Shown here: positions 6,254 to 8,852 of the stretch, piece by piece | Layout of the letters: each line of letters begins with the position of its first letter | Numbering within the stretch: position 1 is the first letter of the stretch | From: Propionibacteriaceae bacterium | GTDB taxonomy: Bacteria > Actinomycetota > Actinomycetes > Propionibacteriales > Propionibacteriaceae | Assembly (NCBI GenBank): GCA_003158895.1 | Contig: PMLO01000148.1 | Location: forward strand, 6,505 to 15,356 | Length of the DNA: 8,852 nt | Reading direction: 5' to 3' | Position numbers and translations under genes: made by a program | The notes under the pieces: model-generated | The model's database searches: none | What the model saw: only the letters and a program-made list of their open reading frames with translations | What the model was told of the DNA's origin: nothing

Positions 6254-7162
6254 TCAGGTGAGGAGCGCCTCGCGGAGATGACCGCCGGCGGCATCGAGGC
6301 GGGCACGCGCGTGAGGTGCGTCGACACCAGCCACGACCATGAAGATCGCGGTCTTGACCGCACCGCCTGACGACTCGAGGGCCGCAGCCGCCTCCACCTC
6401 GGTCACGCCTGTGGCCGCCACGACCGTCCGTACAGACCTCACGCGCAGCTTCTCGTTGGTGGCCCTGAGGTCGGCCATGAGGTTGCCGTACGTCTTGCCG
6501 AGCCGCACCATCGCGCAGGTGCTGAGCATGTTGAGCACGAGCTTTTGGCTCGTACCCGACCGCAGCCTCGTCGACCCCGCGATGAACTCCGGCCCGACAA
6601 CGACTTCGATCGCGATGTCAGCGGCGGCGCCGACGGGCGACCCGGCATTGTTCGTGAGACCGACACGCAGCGCGCCGCGACGACCGGCTTCCTCCAAGGC
6701 ACCCAGCACGTACGGCGTCCGGCCCGAACTCGCGATCCCCACGACGGTGTCCGCCTCGCCGACGCCCAACTCGACCATCGCGAGGGCACCCGCGGCCACA
6801 TCGTCCTCGGCGTTCTCGACGGCTCGGCGAACCGCCTCCTCGCCTCCAGCGATGACGCCGACGACGAGGCTCGGGTCCGTCCCGTACGTGGGCGGGATCT
6901 CGCTCGCGTCCAGCACACCCATCCGACCAGCCGTGCCCGCACCGATGTAGATCAGCCGGCCGCCGCGCCCGAGTCGCGCAACGATCCCGTCGATGGCGGC
7001 GGTGATCGCGTCCGTACACGCCGCGATCGCCTCGTACAGCCCCGCGTCGGCGGCGATCATCCCCTCGACGAGGCGCGGCGTCGGCCAGGTGTCGATCTCG
7101 GCCCACTCCGGGTTGGCCGCCTCGGTGGTCAGCGTTGACAGGATCCTGCTCAGGTCGCTCAC
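6254..7162 (-). CDS. murQ: N-acetylmuramic acid 6-phosphate etherase
   Basis: Cleaves the lactyl ether of MurNAc-6-phosphate to GlcNAc-6-phosphate and D-lactate in cytoplasmic cell-wall sugar recycling. The 302-residue product has the usual MurQ length and a single SIS domain. Signatures in order: LTTEAANP at 11-18, GRLIYIGAGTAGRMGVLDASEIPPTYG from 68 to 94, IAGGEEAVRRAVENAEDD at 104-121, ASSGRTPYV, GTSQKLVLNMLST and LMADLRATNEKL. Glu88 (in DASE) and Glu119 (in NAED) match the catalytic glutamates Glu83 and Glu114 of the E. coli enzyme. The frame stays open upstream of 7162, but the GTG there gives the family N-terminus and has GAGGGG five nt before it. It begins 26 nt after the GalT-like stop, so the two are one operon. 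No MurNAc kinase, PTS permease or murR regulator is visible; glcD, which could use D-lactate, is about 5 kb away and probably unrelated. Confidence 0.96.
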   Translation of the reverse strand: MSDLSRILSTLTTEAANPEWAEIDTWPTPRLVEGMIAADAGLYEAIAACTDAITAAIDGIVARLGRGGRLIYIGAGTAGRMGVLDASEIPPTYGTDPSLVVGVIAGGEEAVRRAVENAEDDVAAGALAMVELGVGEADTVVGIASSGRTPYVLGALEEAGRRGALRVGLTNNAGSPVGAAADIAIEVVVGPEFIAGSTRLRSGTSQKLVLNMLSTCAMVRLGKTYGNLMADLRATNEKLRVRSVRTVVAATGVTEVEAAAALESSGGAVKTAIFMVVAGVDAPHARARLDAAGGHLREALLT

Positions 7163-7188
7163 GTCGTCCCCTCGCGGTAGGCGGGCAT
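7159..7188 (-). CDS. Possible 9-codon linker ORF between the GalT-like gene and murQ
   Basis: An ATG directly abuts the GalT-like stop (TAG-ATG) and opens a frame encoding MPAYREGTT that ends in a TGA overlapping the murQ GTG (GTGA). The ATG lies in the loop of a hairpin. It could relay terminating ribosomes from one gene to the next; no peptide function is implied. Such a small frame may arise by chance. Confidence 0.25.
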   Translation of the reverse strand: MPAYREGTT

Positions 7189-7197
7189 CTACCGCGA
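7172..7197 (-). promoter_or_regulatory. Hairpin over the GalT-like stop and murQ ribosome binding site
   Basis: On the minus strand TCGCGGTAG (7197-7189) and CTACCGCGA (7180-7172) form a perfect 9-bp stem with an 8-nt loop. The 5' arm contains the last codons and TAG stop of the GalT-like gene; the 3' arm ends in the first GA of the murQ GAGGGG. No U tract follows, so it is not an intrinsic terminator. It could couple or tune murQ translation, stabilise mRNA, or be a protein-binding palindrome in DNA. Confidence 0.55.
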
Positions 7198-8523
7198 CAC
7201 CGGGTTGTAGCGCAGCAGGTTCGGCGCCCCGCTGCACTCCGGACCGATCCGCAGTCCCCCGAGCCTGCCCTCGGCGCGGAGCGCGTACAGCTTCGGGACG
7301 ATCCGGTCGCGCAGGGTCATCGGGTCGATGGTGTTGAGGTAGACCTTCGTGCCGCCCTCGAAGCCCGCCAGCGTCGAGACGCGCCACTTGAGCAGGATCC
7401 GCCAGGGCATCGGCAGGTCGACGTCGACCGGGCGGTGGTGCCACTCCTCATTGCAGGGCACGTCGACGCCGGTCGCGGCGTGCATGGCGTGGACGAGGTC
7501 GGACACACCCCCGACCTCGTCATCGGTGTGGTCCCACGGCCAGGCGTGCTCGGACTTCGAGTAGATCTCGATCGACGGGTAGCGGTGGCCGAAGCCGGCG
7601 TACGCGATGGCGTACTCGTTCTCGGCGAGCAGCAGGTTGTGGTAGCTCGCGTAATTGACGGCCGCCTCGTTGTACAGGTTCGGGTTGGTCCGCAACCGCT
7701 GGATCGCGAGCTCGTTCTGCACGCCGCGCTCGTCGATCGCGACCAGCTGCTTGTGCAGGTGGTCGAAGGAGGCGCCCGCCGGCTTGAGCCAGTTCTGGAA
7801 GACGGCCACGTACGGCGCGTACCGGTTGATCTCGTACAGCCTCCGCAGCGACTCGACCGTGAACGCCATGTACCGGTAGTGCTCCTCAGGCGTCAGCGTG
7901 CCCGACGACGCGAGGTCGGTGGTCGTCGTGCCGCCGTCGACGTAGTGGCGCCTCGCGATGATGACGTCGTGGCCGCCGCCGAAGAACCCGGATGCGTACT
8001 CGATGATCGCTTCCTCGGTCATGCCGGCGATCGCCTCGGCGCTACGTCCGGACGCGCGCAGCTTGCCCTTCGCCACGGTGAGTACGTGCGCTCGCCCGGC
8101 CGGGCTCGCCAGGTAGAGGCGGCGCCGCTCGGCGATGTCGATGGGGATCTCGTACGCGTAGTTGGCGTGCCAGTAGTCGTACGACAGGATCTCGAAGAGG
8201 TTCGGCACCCGGCGGAACTCGGCGACGGTGTCGAAGAGGTTCTCGGCAGGCGTCCGGTACACGGTGTGCCAGCCGCGGCTGTCACGGGTCACCCGCGACT
8301 TCTCCGGCGGCGTCTCGAGGTAGCCGCCCTCGCAGAACGCGCAGTAGTGGCCGCGGGCGGCCGGGTCGATGGGTTCGGGGTGCGGCGGGAAGATGCCCAG
8401 CGGACGGTCCCCGCGTCCCGGTACGGTCCACACCTCCGTGCCCGAGAAGGGATTGAGCTGCTTGATGGTGCCGTCGCGCATCGTGGTGATGTAGTTCGGG
8501 TTCGGCGAGTACGGCAAGAGCAT
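7189..8523 (-). CDS. DUF4921 / GalT-like HIT-superfamily protein
   Basis: A 444-residue protein that resembles the actinobacterial DUF4921 family, a distant relative of galactose-1-phosphate uridylyltransferase (GalT). Members lack a firmly established reaction; nucleotidyl transfer to or from a sugar phosphate is the likely chemistry. The GalT/HIT hallmarks are visible: HYCAFCEGG at 59-67 gives a CxxC zinc pair (Cys61, Cys64), His193 in RRHYVDGG is a plausible further ligand, and FDHLHKQLVAID at 253-264 carries the HxHxQ active site with His257 as predicted nucleophile. The protein is longer than classic GalT (about 350) and lacks its HPHxQ form. No signal peptide or TM helix. The ATG at 8523 follows a TAGCCT box and no Shine-Dalgarno, so the transcript is probably leaderless. 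murQ is 26 nt downstream, suggesting a role in amino-sugar metabolism (inference). No galK or galE lies nearby. Confidence 0.75.
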   Translation of the reverse strand: MLLPYSPNPNYITTMRDGTIKQLNPFSGTEVWTVPGRGDRPLGIFPPHPEPIDPAARGHYCAFCEGGYLETPPEKSRVTRDSRGWHTVYRTPAENLFDTVAEFRRVPNLFEILSYDYWHANYAYEIPIDIAERRRLYLASPAGRAHVLTVAKGKLRASGRSAEAIAGMTEEAIIEYASGFFGGGHDVIIARRHYVDGGTTTTDLASSGTLTPEEHYRYMAFTVESLRRLYEINRYAPYVAVFQNWLKPAGASFDHLHKQLVAIDERGVQNELAIQRLRTNPNLYNEAAVNYASYHNLLLAENEYAIAYAGFGHRYPSIEIYSKSEHAWPWDHTDDEVGGVSDLVHAMHAATGVDVPCNEEWHHRPVDVDLPMPWRILLKWRVSTLAGFEGGTKVYLNTIDPMTLRDRIVPKLYALRAEGRLGGLRIGPECSGAPNLLRYNPVSR

Positions 8524-8529
8524 GAAATC

Positions 8530-8535
8530 AGGCTA
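8530..8535 (-). promoter_or_regulatory. Putative leaderless -10 box of the GalT-like/murQ operon (TAGCCT)
   Basis: TAGCCT on the minus strand matches TANNNT and ends 6 nt before the ATG at 8523, placing the transcription start at the start codon. The spacer GATTTC holds no Shine-Dalgarno. The -35 region is not recognisable. Confidence 0.5.
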
Positions 8536-8639
8536 GTGCTGTACGGAATGGGCACGTGGCGGGGATGTGGTCCTGATGAGAACCGGCCGTCGCCAGGGGG
8601 CCCGTCAGGCCCTTCACCGCGAGACGACCGACCGCACTC

Positions 8640-8715
8640 GGGAACCGTGGGCTGGCGTTAGGTACCAGTACTCAGGCCGTCCCCGCTCGCTACCTAACGA
8701 AGTCGGGTAGTTCCC
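8640..8715. repeat. Symmetric interrupted inverted repeat, 76 bp
   Basis: Outer arms GGGAAC (8640-8645) and GTTCCC (8710-8715) and inner arms CGTTAGGTA (8656-8664) and TACCTAACG (8691-8699) are perfect. They are separated by 10 bp on each side and a 26-bp centre, so all arms can pair in one structure with a 10x10 internal loop. It lies 93 bp upstream of the gene at 8808. It may be a paired operator or a structured leader. Confidence 0.5.
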
Positions 8716-8763
8716 CTCACCTTCTGGTCTCCCTGTGGGCGTTGAGATTTGCGACAGTTGTAA

Positions 8764-8778
8764 CGGCTCGATGAGCCG
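8764..8778 (+). repeat. Short hairpin CGGCTC-GAT-GAGCCG in the leader of the 8808 gene
   Basis: A perfect 6-bp inverted repeat with a 3-nt loop lies 14 nt upstream of the AGGAGGA ribosome binding site. It has no T tract after it. In mRNA it would be a small 5'-leader stem; in DNA it could be a half of an operator. Confidence 0.4.
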
Positions 8779-8807
8779 CCGCAAGACCGCACAGGAGGAC
8801 ACCCCGC

Positions 8808-8852
8808 ATGACCGTGGCCATGACCCGCCCCGCCCCCGCTTGCACCGCCGCC
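8808..8852 (+). CDS. Start of an unidentified gene (15 codons, continues beyond window)
   Basis: The ATG at 8808 follows the strongest Shine-Dalgarno in the window, AGGAGGA at 8793-8799 with an 8-nt spacer, and the frame MTVAMTRPAPACTAA is open to the edge. A second in-frame ATG lies at codon 5. The ideal ribosome binding site and long, structured upstream region suggest an actively regulated, well-expressed gene. A cysteine near the N-terminus would be compatible with a WhiB-type regulator, but fifteen residues cannot identify any family. Confidence 0.7.
   Translation, partial: MTVAMTRPAPACTAA

Larger units (their letters stand above)
8524..8807. other. Divergent intergenic region, 284 bp
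   Basis: Separates the minus-strand GalT-like operon from the plus-strand gene at 8808. It holds the GalT-like -10 box at its left end, a weak GGGCC/GGCCC hairpin (8598-8612), the large inverted repeat 8640-8715, a hairpin at 8764-8778 and the AGGAGGA ribosome binding site at 8793-8799. TTGAGA (8742-8747) resembles a -35 box but I see no matching -10 at 16-18 nt. No coding frame here is convincing. Confidence 0.6.

Noticed and set aside
6254..7444. Longer murQ reading frame with about 94 extra N-terminal residues
   Set aside because: The extension overlaps the GalT-like gene, is Arg/Pro/Ala-rich, and a GTG with a good ribosome binding site at 7162 gives the family's normal length.
6254..8523. 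Classical Leloir galactose operon
   Set aside because: The GalT-like protein is too long and differs from true GalT around the active site, and no galK, galE or galactose regulator is in the window.
8640..8659. SigR/SigH-type stress promoter (GGGAAC ... CGTT)
   Set aside because: The spacing between the GGAAC and CGTT elements is about 10 nt, far short of the 16-19 needed; the words are better explained as arms of the inverted repeat.
7135..8661. 508-codon plus-strand open frame opposite the GalT-like gene
   Set aside because: Arg/Val/Asp-rich mirror of a real gene; the minus strand encodes CxxC and HxHxQ motifs in order.

Overview
The window is very GC-rich, densely packed DNA with short intergenic gaps, GTG as well as ATG starts and several starts without a Shine-Dalgarno sequence. 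A mycobacterial LigB-type ATP-dependent DNA ligase and a DUF4921-type GalT-like protein both point to a high-GC actinobacterium. A relative of the Nocardioidaceae/Propionibacteriales is my guess, with low confidence at family level. I see no mobile element, CRISPR array, rRNA, tRNA or phage gene, so this looks like ordinary chromosomal sequence.

Layout. (1) Positions 1-3699, minus strand, read from right to left: a 12-TM flippase-like membrane protein, a GT4 glycosyltransferase whose GTG start lies 1 nt after the flippase stop, and after a 108-nt gap a GlcD-type FAD-linked 2-hydroxyacid dehydrogenase that runs off the left edge. The first two form a surface-glycan pair; glcD probably has its own promoter. 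(2) 3700-3813 is a divergent regulatory region. On its plus-strand side, the spacer just before the ligase fits the actinobacterial DNA-damage (PafBC/RecA-NDp) promoter pattern. (3) 3814-6214, plus strand: LigB-like DNA ligase, then after 52 nt a DUF1295 membrane protein with its own apparent leaderless promoter. (4) 6254-8523, minus strand: a DUF4921/GalT-like HIT-superfamily protein followed 26 nt later by murQ (N-acetylmuramate 6-phosphate etherase). They converge on the DUF1295 gene with no clear terminator between. (5) 8524-8807 is a divergent intergenic region with a large symmetric interrupted inverted repeat and a small hairpin. It leads to a strong ribosome binding site and the first 15 codons of an unidentified plus-strand gene.

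How the genes fit together. The flippase and glycosyltransferase probably build and export a cell-surface oligosaccharide. MurQ recycles the peptidoglycan sugar MurNAc-6-P, and the GalT-like protein beside it may act on a sugar phosphate in the same or a related route (inference). The ligase is an accessory, non-essential-type repair ligase. The most interesting points are regulatory: the damage-type promoter fit at the ligase, a repeated TAGCxT -10 element placed for leaderless transcripts, the structured galT-like/murQ junction with a stop-to-start 9-codon mini-ORF, and the 76-bp inverted repeat near the right edge. I did not find a convincing wholly new system.
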